Origin: Monodelphis domestica
Lineage: Eukaryota; Chordata; Mammalia; Didelphimorphia; Didelphidae
NCBI RefSeq assembly: GCF_027887165.1
Contig: NC_077227.1
Location: forward strand, 348,919,207-348,983,206
Direction of reading: 5' to 3'
Length of the DNA: 64,000 nucleotides
The notes under the pieces are model-generated. The model was not told the origin of the DNA, did not search any database, and saw nothing but the letters and a program-made list of their open reading frames with translations. Each line of letters begins with the position of its first letter. Position 1 is the stretch's first letter. Position numbers and translations under genes: made by a program. Shown here piece by piece: positions 46,690 to 57,824 of this stretch.

Positions 46690-47060
46690 TAGAGTTAAGG
46701 CACCTCTTCTTGAATATTGTTAATTATTGTTTGGGTAACCCTTATAAAATCACTTTTCTCTCTGTGCCTCAGTTTCTTCATCTGCAAAATGAAAGAGTGG
46801 GCCTATCTGATCTCCAAGGACCCTTCTGGCTCTAAATCCTAGGGCAAACTATGATCTTTCAATTCATTGGTAACTAGAACAACTTACATTTTTATAGCAC
46901 CACATGATTAACAAACTTCTGTCTTCAAGTAACCCTATAATAGTAATACATTACATAATCCTAGATAGGTAAGTGATTTCTCTTTCAATGACTTTCTCCT
47001 TATCAGCAAATTGAGAAAGCTGAATTGGATAATTTTTGAAGTCCTTTTGAAAGACTCAAA
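46690..47060 (+). repeat. MIR-type SINE relics
   Basis: 'gtgcctcagtttcttcatct' and 'cttctggctctaaatcctag' (46690-46860) are followed by a weaker relic to 47060. Confidence 0.6.
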
Positions 47061-47084
47061 ACTCTGGGGTACTTTAATTATATT

Positions 47085-47930
47085 AATTAAAACTTTTGGT
47101 CAAGATGGCTGTCTGAATGGAAGGCAACCCACCCAACTCCCACATACTTATCTCAGGGAAGCCTTGATTTAACATCAGACCAAATGGTGATTCAAGAATT
47201 CCAATGAGAAATTATAAGTGCCTTTTTCCACTCTAGAACTTCACAAGAAATGAACTAGAAGTCCAAAGGTAAAAGGAAAGGAGCATTTAGAAAAGTCAGC
47301 ATCAAACATGGGCCAGGAATACAAATAGCTTGCAAGGCTTTGTGTCTGGAAGGACTGAGAATTAAAGGCTTTCTCTAGAAAACCCCAGGATGGTCAAGAA
47401 AGCTAGACAGAGAGGACAAAACCAATCAAACGCCACCCCAGGGTGGGGTCCTTAGGAGTACTCAAACTAGGATTCCTCAAGCTCAGAAGTCCAGACATCC
47501 CTAACAATCTTTCCTGAGATGTCAAAAAGTGCACTGAATATTTAATACTTTGAACCTCAAAGATGAGGGGAGTTGCTAACCTAAGGAGGTTGAGATCAGC
47601 TCAGAACCCTAAGGTAAGACCAAGCAGGGCTGACCACATAATCCAGAAGTATAACAAGAATAGAGCCTGGTTCACAAAGCCCTAACTCGGGAACAAAAAC
47701 TGGAGAGATAAGTAAATCAAAGAAAACACCAACTACTATAAAAAATGATTGCCAATCTAAAGCTTTCCACTAAGGAAGAATTGAGCAATTCCATAATAAT
47801 AACATATAGAGACTTAAAGGAAAAACTTGGCTTTCTACAAGGACTACCTAGGAGACATGAAAATATGAAATAGGAGGTAAAAAATGAAATAAAAGCTCTT
47901 GAGGAATTAAAAAAAAGAATAAATAGTTTA
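47085..47930 (+). mobile_element. Old L1 5' end (5' UTR and ORF1 start)
   Basis: It starts with 'acttttggtcaagatggctg', the same promoter-start signature as the L1 at 12.9 kb. It continues through a decayed 5' UTR into a coiled-coil-like stretch (47840-47930). The 3' four-fifths of the element is missing, the reverse of normal 5' truncation. Confidence 0.6.
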
Positions 47931-48099
47931 TAACTGAAAGTGGTAAAGCTTGCTCAATAACAGATTTCCTAAAAACAAAATCTAAATTACCATTACTTCT
48001 TTGAAGGTGGTGGCAATCTATTGCATAAGCTTTAGACTGTCCAAACCAAATCTCACTTTCCTGACCAAAACTGCTCATTCACTTATGTGTATCTTGATG
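47931..48099. other. Unassigned intronic sequence
   Basis: No feature recognised. Confidence 0.4.
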
Positions 48100-48395
48100 T
48101 CAACCTTATTCTTTTCCTGCTTACTCTCCCGTACCCTGAAATACCCTCCATGACCCTTTTTTATGGACAACAATCAGCCCTTCATATTCAATTTGAAATC
48201 TTCCCCAGGTAAATAATTATATTTTGTCTTTATTTCCTATATACATGCTGTCTTCCCCTCATAATATAATGGAAATTCTCTCAAGGGAGAAGTTATTTTG
48301 TTTTTTGTCTTCATGTCCCTTGCGCCTAGTGGTATGCCAGGCACAGACTAAGTATTTAATAAATACTTGTTAAATTGAATTGAATTTTCTTCCTT
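48100..48395 (+). repeat. L2 LINE 3' end
   Basis: 'ttgcgcctagtggtatgcca', 'ggcacagactaagtatttaa' and 'taaatacttgtta' form the L2 end. Confidence 0.75.
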
Positions 48396-49259
48396 TTAAA
48401 ATACTAATTCTTCATTGATATCCTCATTTGTTTCTCTCTATACATTCTAATCTAATCTCTCACGATAACATGGGTTCATGACTATACGATGAAGTTTAAT
48501 TCTACTAGTTCAACTAATCTGGAAAAATCTTGAGAATGGTCTTGGTGATAAATTGTTCACCTCTGTCTGAGGACCAACCTAGCTAAGTATGGAAAAGTTC
48601 CATAGCAGCTGGTTAGCCAAAAGATGATTAATTCCTTTTCAGAGGAAAGCCATAAAATCCAGAAAAATAGAAAATGATTCATAGTCTTGATTGGCTGTTA
48701 TCTTTTTTTTATATTTTCTCTTATATTTGCCATAAACATTTCTCCAGTTTTTTCTTTTCTTTTTTAGTCTTGTGTGTCTATATGTAGACACATACACATA
48801 TATATTCAATAGAAAACTTTCATTGTTATAAAATTGAATTTCCAATAATTTATTTGCTTTAGTATAGAAATTAATTCTCCTTTTACAGTTGAGATAAACA
48901 CATTTTCCTTTTTTCTTCTATCTTTTTGCTTTATGCTTGCATATGATCCATCTGGATGTTAATTTGGTACATGGTGTTAGGAGTAGATGTGAGGATTTTT
49001 TTTTTTTGACACACTGCTGTCAACTTTCTCAATTATAATTATTAAATAATTCAAACTTGTTCACCCTGAGATTGTCTTCTTTCTTCACTTCTTCACTCCT
49101 CTGTCATCTTATTTGCTCTTTTTTTCTTTCAAAATAAATAACATTGATACTTAAGTCTGACTCTGTTTTTCTGGTTCTATAAATCAAAGGCTCTTGTAAG
49201 ATTGGCCCTTCCCTCCATAAATTTCTCAAATTCATGTGGCTTTAAAAATTACTACCTTT
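48396..49259 (-). mobile_element. Old L1 relic, antisense, with unassigned flanks
   Basis: 48830-49060 resembles reversed L1 ORF2 ('ggatgttaatttggtacatg', 'ttgacacactgctgtcaac'). The rest is AT-rich and unassigned. Confidence 0.45.
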
Positions 49260-50560
49260 TGTCTTTTAAAAAAGTTTTATTGATGTTTTAAAAAGAATTT
49301 TGGCTTGTTTCTCAACCCTACCCCCTGAAAAATGCTTAGCTCTGCCTAGTTAAAAAAAGTATAACTAAACCAAACCAACATATTGGCCATATCTGATAAC
49401 ATTTTGCATTTTATCACTTACCAACTCTCTGTGCGGAGTAGGTAATATGTCAATTCTCTCTGGTCAGAATTTTTCATTGTTTTGATCAGAGCTTTGATGT
49501 CTTTTAATATTATTTTTCTTTGTTATATTGATTATGGTACAAATTATTATCTTCATTCTGCTTTATTTATTAATATAACAGTTTATACATGTCTCCATAA
49601 TTTTCTCTAAATTCTTTATACTCATCATTTCTTATGGTACATTACACTCATGTAATATATTTTATTGCACTCTCACAAAGTGAGAAACAAAGTGAATCAC
49701 TTTGTTTCCAGTTTCTTGTCATCACAAAGGGCTGCTCTAAATATTTTTGAAAATATGGTACCATTTGCTCTATCTAGGCATTTACCTGTTTGAGGTGTAT
49801 GCCTAGCAATGATTTAGAAACTTTGCAACATATTATTAACTTCGCTTAATTTCCTCTGACATCTCATTTCCCATCTGGCTAAGCTTTTAGACTGCTTTGG
49901 TTTCTTTACCATACCTGCCAGGTTTTCTTTTCAGGTTTCTCTTTTGTATTGTCTTTCCTGATTAGATTGTAAACTCCTTGAAAACAGAGACTGTCTTTCA
50001 TTTTCATAGCAGAGTACCTGGCACATAGTAGGCATTTAATAAATATTTATTGACTGGTGATTAGTGACTAGTGATTTTTCTAAAATAATTCCAAATTATT
50101 TTCCAGAATGGTTAGACCAATTTATAGCTCTCTGCATGTCTTCCCATGGCCCTTCAAAATTTACTGTTTAGTTGTCATTTTTTTTCTTAGCCAATCTGAT
50201 AGGTACGAAGTGTCTAATATATTATTATTGATTCAGAACATTATTTCATATCATTGTTGTTAATTTGTATTTTTTCTTTTGAAAACCAGCTGTTCATATC
50301 CTTTAAATACTTGGGGAATCACCTTCATTCTCTAAAAAAAGTGCTTAATTTTGCTGAGAAATTGCTTTTTAAATGAAGTCTTATATGTTTTTAATCACAT
50401 ATCACATTTCTGCTTCTTTTTTATTGTAGAAAAATCTTATACAATTAGAATTGGTGTCTTTTATGTATGATGTGTTTCTTAATTATTTATAAAATAATTT
50501 CCTTGTCATTTGAACCTTAAAACTCAATAATAATGTGTCTAGATGAATTGAATTTGGAGT
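49260..50560 (-). mobile_element. Old L1 3' region, antisense, interrupted by L2
   Basis: 49260-49840 is a reversed L1 3' end ('gtttccagtttcttgtcatc', 'agggctgctctaaatatttt'). 50090-50410 is the ORF2 C terminus ('ttttccagaatggttagacc'). Confidence 0.6.
49855..50065 (+). repeat. L2 LINE 3' end
   Basis: 'ttgtaaactccttgaaaaca' and 'ggcacatagtaggcatttaa' then 'taaatatttattgactg' make this L2 end one of the clearest here. Confidence 0.85.
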
Positions 50561-50639
50561 TAAGTCCTCTGATATCATGTGAATTCTTATCTATTTGCAA
50601 TTATAGCACAATAGTTTTAGAATTAATTGGTAGAGAGCT

Positions 50640-50770
50640 TATAGCTCATAATTACAGATGAGGGAACTAAGGAAGGCCAAGAGAGTTTATGTGACTTCTT
50701 TGAGGTCATGACTTATGACCAATAAATAATTCATGATTCGAATCCAAGTCTTCTAATTTGAATTAGATCC
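50640..50770 (-). repeat. Reversed MIR-type SINE
   Basis: It has 'cagatgagggaactaaggaa' and 'attcgaatccaagtcttcta'. Confidence 0.6.
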
Positions 50771-50867
50771 ACTAAAGCTTGTTTCTGCCTAATTGATTCC
50801 TTGATTTCAGGGTTTATGACAAACTATCTTGTACAATTTAATATAACAAAATGATCAGATAGGTTTA

Positions 50868-51052
50868 AAAAAATATATTTTCTATCTTAGATTTGAACTA
50901 AATATTGGCTCCAAGGCAGACTGAGGACTAAGCAATTGGGGTTAAGTGACTTAACCAGGGTAATATAGCTAGGAAATATCTTGGGGCATATTTGAACCCA
51001 GGACCTCCTATCTTCAGGCCTGACTCTATTCATTGAGTCACCTTGCTGCCTC
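50868..51052 (-). mobile_element. tRNA-type marsupial SINE, diverged
   Basis: It has 'tattggctccaaggcagac' in the tail and 'caccttgctgcctc' at the head end. Confidence 0.85.
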
Positions 51053-51510
51053 AGATTATCTTCTTATACACAGTTTTTGGGATTCTTAACACTTCTTAAA
51101 TTTTCATACCTTACTCTGACTTCCATATCTGTTACTGTTTACCTACACTGATTTAAAAACTTTAAAAAAAATAATTTTCTAAGAAAGATTTTCTTTTATC
51201 ACTTTTCCTTCTGCTATCATTTTGACGTTTAATTATCTTATTTTCCAGAGTTTCTTCAGTTGCACCTCTGTTTTGTAATCTGCTTTTTTATATTACATTT
51301 AATAGGTTTGATATGTTATCTATTTTGTTTTTTATCTTGAGAAATTTCTAGCTGTGGAGACTATTTTTAATGATGATATTTTAGTATTTTTTATTTTGAG
51401 CATTTCTGGTAACTTTGCATGGGTTTTTGATCTAGATCTCAATAAAGAAGGTCTTGATTGATTTCATATCTTTGCTTTTGACCTCCTATTGTGATTTCTT
51501 TACCTTTTAG
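51053..51510. other. End of intron 2, AT-rich
   Basis: Possibly decayed antisense L1 (51130-51480). It ends in the acceptor tract taccttttag. Confidence 0.35.
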
Positions 51511-51631
51511 CTGCCACAGGGAGATTTGGATGTGATATTCTCAAACATTGATGATATTATCAAGGTAAACAGTCGTTTCCTCAAAGACCTAGAAAAGGCA
51601 GGCTCTGAAGAAGAACAGATAAGCTTACTTG
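51511..51631 (+). CDS. ARHGEF37: ARHGEF37, second coding exon (DH domain)
   Basis: The acceptor taccttttag ends at 51510 and the donor gtaagt starts at 51632. The exon is 121 bases, phase 0 in and phase 1 out, with the last G starting a glycine codon. It reads LPQGDLDVIFSNIDDIIKVN then SRFLKDLEKAGSEEEQ and ISLL. LPQGDLDV-FSNIDDIIKVN is nearly identical to the block I know from mammalian ARHGEF37, within the DH domain that contacts Rho GTPases. The junction with the previous exon (SHLHE-LPQGD) leaves no gap. The next expected exon, starting G-N-I-F in known orthologues, is not found in the remaining 12.4 kb. The acidic EKAGSEEE part is where I expect the most species variation. Confidence 0.95.
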
Positions 51632-51889
51632 GTAAGTACATAAATACTCAGCAGAGTATCACTAAGGTAATTGCCTTGAGCATCTGGCCCCAATTGAAAT
51701 TCAGTTGCTTATTCAACATTTGCTTTTTGAGGCCTTTCTATTTAGGAGGCCCTATGTAAGGTACTTGGGATGCAAAGAGGTGATGTGACAGGGTCGGTAG
51801 TTCTACCAAATTATTTCCTGTATGGGTGGACATGGGTGTCATGAGCCTTGAGAAAAGGCTAGCCTGAAAATCAGTTCTATCTCCAGCAA

Positions 51890-54110
51890 ATGTTGGCAAT
51901 TTGGCCTTTAGTTCCTCTACCTCTTCAAAAACCAGCCTGTACTTCTGGTAATTGTCAGTTCATATATTGCTGAAGTTTTTTCTGGAGTATCTTAAGTTTG
52001 ACCTTGCTGGTATGTGAAATAAGTGCAATTGTTTGGTAATTTGAGCATCCTCTGGTATCGTCCTTCTTTAGGATTAGGTTGTAAATTGATCTTTTCCAGG
52101 TTATTGTTCCAAATTTGCTGGCATATTGAATACAGCATTTTTATAGCATCATCTTTTCGGATTTTAAATAGCTCAACTAGAATTCCATCACTTCCACCAG
52201 ACATTGTTAGAAACATTTCCTAAAGCCTACTTGACTTCATTCTCCATGATGTATGGCTCTAGATCTGTAAACATACCATGTAGTTATCAGTGATGTTAAG
52301 ATCTTTCATATCTATAATATTCTTGACACCTCTTTACCTCTTTCTAATCTTTTCTACTTCTGCTAAGTCCCTGCCATCTTTGTCTTTTATCATACCTTTT
52401 TTTTTTTGCATGAAAAGTCCTCTTGATATCTTTAACTTTCTTTTTTTTTTTTAAATTATTTATTTAGAATATTTTTACGTGGTTACATGATACATGTTCT
52501 TTCCCTCCCCCATCCTGGAGCTGACAAGGAATTCCACTGGGTTATACATGTATACATATATACCTATACATGTATATGTACATTATAGATGTACATATAC
52601 ACATATATTCATATTTGTAATAGAATGATTTTTTAAAACCAAAACCACTTTAACTTTCTTGAAGAGATGTCTTTCCCATTCTATTGTTTTCTTCTATTTC
52701 TTTGCATTGCTTATTTAAGAAAAGCTTATCTCTCCTTGATATCCTCTGGAATTCTATATTCACTTGGATATATCTTTCTCTTTTTCCTTTCTCTTTCCCT
52801 TTCCTTCTTTTCTCAGCTCTTTGTAAATCCTCAGACAACCATTTTGCTCTCTAGCTCTTCTTTTTCTTTGGAATATTTTTTTGTTTCTGCCTCCTATATA
52901 ACATTAAGAACTTCTCTCCCTAGTTCCTCAGGCACTCTATCTACAAGATCTAATCCCTTGAATCTATTCTTCACCTCTCCTTAACACTCCCAAGGAATGT
53001 TACTTAGGTCATACCTATATGTTCTGATGGTTTTCCTTACTTTCTTTAATTCTCTAAATTTTGCAATAAAAAGCTCGTGATCTGAACCATAGTCATCTCC
53101 AGATCTTAGTGTAATTGACTGTATAGAGCTTCTTCACCTTTGGTTGCAAAGCATATAATCAATCTAATTTTTAAGTTGACCATATAATGATGTCAATGTA
53201 TAGAGTCACCTTTTGGGTTGTTGAAAATTTGTGTCTGCTATGACAAGCAAATTATCTTCACAGAACTCTATTAGTCTCTTCCCTGCTTCATTTTGTCTTC
53301 CAAGGCTATACTTGCCTGATATTCCAATTATCTTTTTTCCTAATTTAGCATTCTAGTCCTCTATTATGAATGTGATATATTGGAGGGAGGGTAATTTCTA
53401 GAACATGTTGTAGATCTTCATTGAACTGAACAACTTTGGCTTCTTACGCAAACAGATACTGAGATTATACTCCATTACCGCTTTTCTTATCCTGTTATTG
53501 TCTATGAGGGTTATTCCATTTCTTCTGAAGGATTCTTGCCCCAAGTAGTATATGTAAGGATAACCAGAATGAAATCCATCCATTCCCATCCATTTAAGTT
53601 TAATGACACCCAAGATATTGATGTTTAAACTTTTTATCCCCTGTTTGACCATATCTAGCTTACGTTGGTTCATAGATCTTACATTCCAGGTTCCTATACA
53701 ATATTGATCATTATAGCATCATGCTTTCCTTTCATCATCAGACACATCTACTAACTGAGCTTCTTTTTGGCTTTGGCCTATCTATTTCATACATTCTGGA
53801 GTTATTTGGGGTTGTCTTCTGCTGTCTCTCAGTAATATGTTGGACATCTTCCAACCTGAGGGGCATATCTTCTTATATCCTACTTGTTATCATTTTAATG
53901 CTGTCCAAGGGATTTTCTTGGCAAAGATGCTAGAGTGATTTGCCATTTCTTCTCCTGTGGATCTCCTTTTGTCAGAATTCTCCACTATGACCTATCTATC
54001 TTGGGTAACCCTGCTTGGCATAGCTGAAACTTACAGTTTCATTGAGCAACACTAGCCCTTCTGTCATGACAAGGCAGTGTTTCCCCTAGACGTGTTGCAA
54101 AATGAATTCT
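51890..54110 (-). mobile_element. BovB/RTE-type LINE, antisense, 5' part
   Basis: The reverse strand follows the BovB/RTE order from a 5' region ('tatcttgggtaaccctgctt' at 53998) through the endonuclease part (53050-53400) to the start of the reverse transcriptase ('aattccatcacttccaccag' at 52181). Frames are broken throughout. An L1 fragment at 52443-52647 interrupts it. Unusually, the 5' part is kept and the 3' end is missing. This is the family whose tail is shared by the Mar1 SINEs. Confidence 0.82.
52443..52647 (-). mobile_element. L1 3' end fragment, antisense, in the RTE
   Basis: It runs from a poly-T to 'agaatgattttttaaaacc', with 'ggttacatgatacatgttct' and an (acatat)-rich patch. 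The target duplication ctttaactttctt (52430-52442 and 52648-52660) fixes both ends. Confidence 0.9.
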
Positions 54111-54304
54111 TCCATTGACATAGTTGGACTTTTGAAATGTGTCCCAGCTCTGAGATTCTATTATTTTCCAATTTAATTCTGATTCTTCAGTTCCTTTTTC
54201 CCTTTTCCCATGTAGCCTCTTGCCCCTCTCTGTATAACAATATTAGTTTATTGAATTGTTAGTCCTTAATAAATGTTTGTTATCTTGTTATTTAACAGCA
54301 ACAA
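54111..54304. other. Unassigned intronic sequence
   Basis: 54200-54290 may be an L2 3' end ('ccttaataaatgtttgttat'). No gene. Confidence 0.35.
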
Positions 54305-54535
54305 TAATAATAATAGCTTATCTTTCATAGTCTGATACAAAATGCAATATGTTCATTATCATATTTGATCTTAATAACATTTTGAAGCAAGTAGTACAAG
54401 CAAGTTTTGTAATTTATTCCTTTTTTTCGATAAGAAAAAAAAGTCTCAGAGAAATTAAGTCTTGCCCATGGTTTCATAACTAGTGAATTATACTCAAATT
54501 CCCTGACTCCCAGTCAAATGGTTTTTCCATTGCCA
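54305..54535 (-). repeat. Reversed MIR-type SINE
   Basis: It has 'cattatcatatttgatctta', 'agaaattaagtcttgcccat' and 'cccagtcaaatggtttttcc'. Confidence 0.7.
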
Positions 54536-55285
54536 AGTAGTTAAAGTATAGTTCATTTTATGTTAATTTCACTTGTTCTCACATTCTAGTCTCACTGGCA
54601 ATTCACTTATAAAAACTATTTTGGGGCACAATAATTTCTGTAACTGGATCATCTTGTCCATTTTACCATTTTATTTCACATTGAATGATCTCATATATAT
54701 GTGCTATCCCTAAAATAATATAGCTAATACTGTATTTTTGCTAATAAAAATTTATATTTATTAAAATAATAGCATGAATTTTATCAGTAGGCACTATCAG
54801 ACATTGTTCAAAGGAAAGATGAGAATTAGACAGGTTGGTATTATCAGTAATTCAGTGTATCTCTTATCTCATCAATGTGATTATTATGTCAAACCATGCA
54901 AATTACAGTCCATCTGTGCATTCTTATCCTATGAGATTCTTGTTGACATCCTTTTTATAATACTCCATTATGATCTGTACCAGATGCTTTTTTCTGTCTT
55001 TTAACGTTTTGTGAGTACTAGTACAGTGGACTATTTATCTCATATCTCTTACCTCTTAAGTAGCTTATTTCCCTTTCTAGCTATACATTTTTTTTCACTC
55101 CCTTTTCTTTCTCAATTACATTCAGCTTCCCAAATTTCATTGCATACTTCACATGCCAAACGGGTCATGTCAATCACTACAACTTCTCTAATATCACTTT
55201 TAAGGGTATGTCTTAATGCTCTTAAATCATCTTAAGTGATGATGGGCAGCTATGTATTCTAACTCCAACCCTCCATCCACCCAGT
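54536..55285. other. Unassigned intronic sequence
   Basis: AT-rich. The small ORFs (54774-55004, 55011-55235) show no domain. Confidence 0.4.
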
Positions 55286-55289
55286 CCCT

Positions 55290-55570
55290 TGCATAGTTAT
55301 GTTCCCTTGAGGTTTTATTGCAATAAATTGTATGACTAAACAGATCTCATCTGGTATAGAATATTATTTATGAAAGTCTATCCATTTTCTTTTTGTATTT
55401 TCATCATGGATATCTTTATGTAAATATATGTACACATACATATGTAATCCTCATATGTATATTTTAAATAGCTGTCTTGATAAAATGCAAGTTCATTGAG
55501 AGCAAAAAAGTGTTTATTCTTGTCTTTGTGTCCTTAGTACCTAGCACTCATATAGTATATTGATGAGGTG
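55290..55570 (+). repeat. L2 LINE 3' end
   Basis: It has 'aagttcattgagagcaaaaa' and 'tgtccttagtacctagcact'. Confidence 0.65.
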
Positions 55571-55599
55571 TTATAGTCCAAATCTAATGTTTTCTCTGT

Positions 55600-56480
55600 C
55601 ATTTATGATGAAAATGGATGATGACTTTACAAATCCTTGTGAATCTGGGCCATTTGCCAACTCTTTGTTGTCCTTTTTCCTGTTTCATCATCCAAGGTTG
55701 AACTGAGTTATTTGGCTTAATTGGGTCTTCTACCAAGCTTTTTTCAGTCTCATTTTCTTCTCTCTTCCTTTTATGTTTTATGAGTTCTTAGTGCTCATAT
55801 CTTTCATCATTCTCCACCATAATGTTTTGCAAGTGAGTTTATACTCTAAACCAGTGTTTAGAAGCTTCAATGTTGCTCTGCTTCATGTGGAGACCAAGTA
55901 GTTACTAAAAAAGGTGGTTTCTGGCTTCTTTTTCATATGGTGGCAGTTCCTTTATGCTAATGAAACATTTAGAAGCATTATGGAAGATCAGAGTCAAAGT
56001 TGTTATCATCTTCCCATTTTTTACATCAAGAGTTTGTTTGAACAAACCAGTTTGTAGCTGTTAAATTTGTACACAGTTGTCTTCACACTTTGCTTTAAGT
56101 TAACTTCAATAATTTGATCTTTTGTCACTTGCCATAATGAGATACATATCTACTGAAAACCAAAATAGTTCTATAGACTCACTATTTCCTTCTTTGTCCA
56201 AGTAGCTAGATCAGTCATTCGCTTGAACAAGTTTTCATCTTTCCAATTATCTGCAATTTGTTAGGTATTATTGACATCAAATAATCAACACCATTGAATG
56301 AATTCTTCTTAGACCTCTTCCTGGTAGGAGAAATTCTCCTGGATGCTTTTTAAGACATCAACTTTTACAGCCTGAGCTGTGACAAGATTGAGCGGGTAGA
56401 AAGCCATGGCTTTGAGTTCCAGCCCTGATTGGAAGACAATGGTAGAGGCTTTTCAACTATGTCTAGCTAGCTAGACCAAA
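55600..56480 (-). pseudogene. Candidate processed pseudogene, unidentified parent
   Basis: The reverse strand reads as protein-like sequence across several short, frame-broken blocks. An open block around 56313-56460 reads FQSGLELKAMAFYPLNLVTA followed by QAVKVDVLKSIQENFSYQEE, and a later one near 56190-56250 contains DENLFKRMTDLATWTKKEI. The composition is that of a soluble, helical, highly conserved protein, but I cannot name the parent. No introns separate the blocks, which suggests a retrocopy. An old DNA-transposon coding relic or chance is the alternative. Confidence 0.35.
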
Positions 56481-56559
56481 TTGATGGTCTAAGCTTGTTT
56501 GATGTCACATTATAACCTGGGAAAGTAAGTTTATTTGCATGTTAATAATCCTTGAACCA

Positions 56560-56770
56560 GTGAGATTGGATTTCTATTCTTTCCCCTGTAAATACTAGAG
56601 TATAGAGTTATAAATCTTTAAGTTCCTTTAAAGAGGAGGTTATTTCTTATCTAAATTTTGTTTTTCATTCATCTTTGAGGAAGGTGCTCAATAAATATTT
56701 GACATACAACATATATAGGTATATGTATATATGTATATATGTGTGTATATGTATGTGTTTGTATGTATGA
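56560..56770 (+). repeat. L2-type 3' end and TATATG simple repeat
   Basis: 'gaaggtgctcaataaatatt' is an L2-like end, followed by a (tatatg)n-like tract at 56710-56768. Confidence 0.55.
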
Positions 56771-56775
56771 ATGGT

Positions 56776-57756
56776 GTTATTGTTCAGTCATTTCAGTCTG
56801 TAAAGATAATTTTAGTGTTGTGACTTAAATCTAAATTTAAATGGTCGCCAAGGAAAATCCCAAATAAGAACATACCCAAGTCAGCTGGAAATTTTATGGT
56901 GATTTAATTGATAGTAGAGGAGATTAAGGAGAAGGAAGAAGGAAAAGGAGTAAGGTTTTCTCCAGCCTGGCTAGTATTGGGCGGGAAGATTAGAAGATCT
57001 AGAAAGTACTGTTTTGGAGTGTGAAGGAGGAAGAGTCAGCCTGAACTCCAAAAGGGGGCTCAGCCAAGATACCCGAACCTGAATTAGCTTGAGGGCAAAC
57101 TCACCACCAAACCCAGACAAATAACTGCCACCACTCCAAGATGGTGGAACACCTAGCACACTGCCAGCCAGAGTCATCTCTCCAGGGAAAGAGGGTGAAG
57201 AGAGCCAGTGATGTGCCTTATATAGACGGTTTTATGTCCCTTTCCTATGTCTCATCTGTACCAATCATAGCTTAGCTTGACTTAGGACAGCCCAGGGGTC
57301 TGTCCGCTTTTTCTGGGTGTCTGTTGAAGGCCATTTTTCTCAGATACTTAATCCTTGAGTTTGGTGCGACCTTCCTAATCTTGTTAAACTAAGGAGGGTG
57401 GAGAAATGTAGAGTTCCCAAGACCTGATTCTGTTAGTCCAAGTATCTCTATTGTTATTGATCAGGAAATAGCTAACTCAGATCTTCTAAAGTACAATCTG
57501 ATTAGGGTGGAATAGTTTTAAAATTCACAAGTCCTATCTGACTCATTGTGATCCCATTTGGAGTTTCCTTGGTAAAGATATTTGAGTGGTTTGCCATTTC
57601 CTTCTCTAGTTTACTTTTCAGGTGAAACTGAGGCAAACAGGATTAAGTGGCTTATCCATGGTCACATAGCTAGTAGGTATCTTGGGCTGGATTTGAACAC
57701 ACATCTTTCTGACTCCAGGTCTAGCACTCTTATCTCCTGTTCTACCCTAGCTGCTC
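56776..57756 (-). mobile_element. Mar1-type CORE-SINE split by a solo LTR
   Basis: The reversed tail 'gttattgttcagtcatttca' is at 56776-56798. It resumes at 57530 with 'tatctgactcattgtgatcc' and continues to 'taccctagctgctc' at 57756. The two parts join into one normal Mar1 once the LTR is removed. Confidence 0.88.
56799..57529 (-). mobile_element. Solo LTR, ERV class I-like (inverted pair, left)
   Basis: On the reverse strand it starts TGTGAATTTTAAAACTA and ends AATTATCTTTACA. It has a TATA box ('gtctatataaggcac' on the reverse strand, near 57215) and an attaaa polyadenylation signal (near 56906). The exact 4-bp duplication agtc (56795-56798 and 57530-57533) lies within the Mar1 SINE. No internal viral sequence is present. 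Confidence 0.93.
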
Positions 57757-57824
57757 TTATACACATACACATATACATATATTATCCATCTAGATGGAGA
57801 AATGTCTCAAGGCTGATAAAAGTT

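Larger units (their letters stand above)
40527..51510 (+). other. ARHGEF37: ARHGEF37 intron 2
   Basis: About 11 kb between the donor gtaatg and the acceptor taccttttag at 51501-51510. It is filled with the SINEs, CR1/L3, L2 and L1 relics listed. No further exon was recognised in it. Confidence 0.85.
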
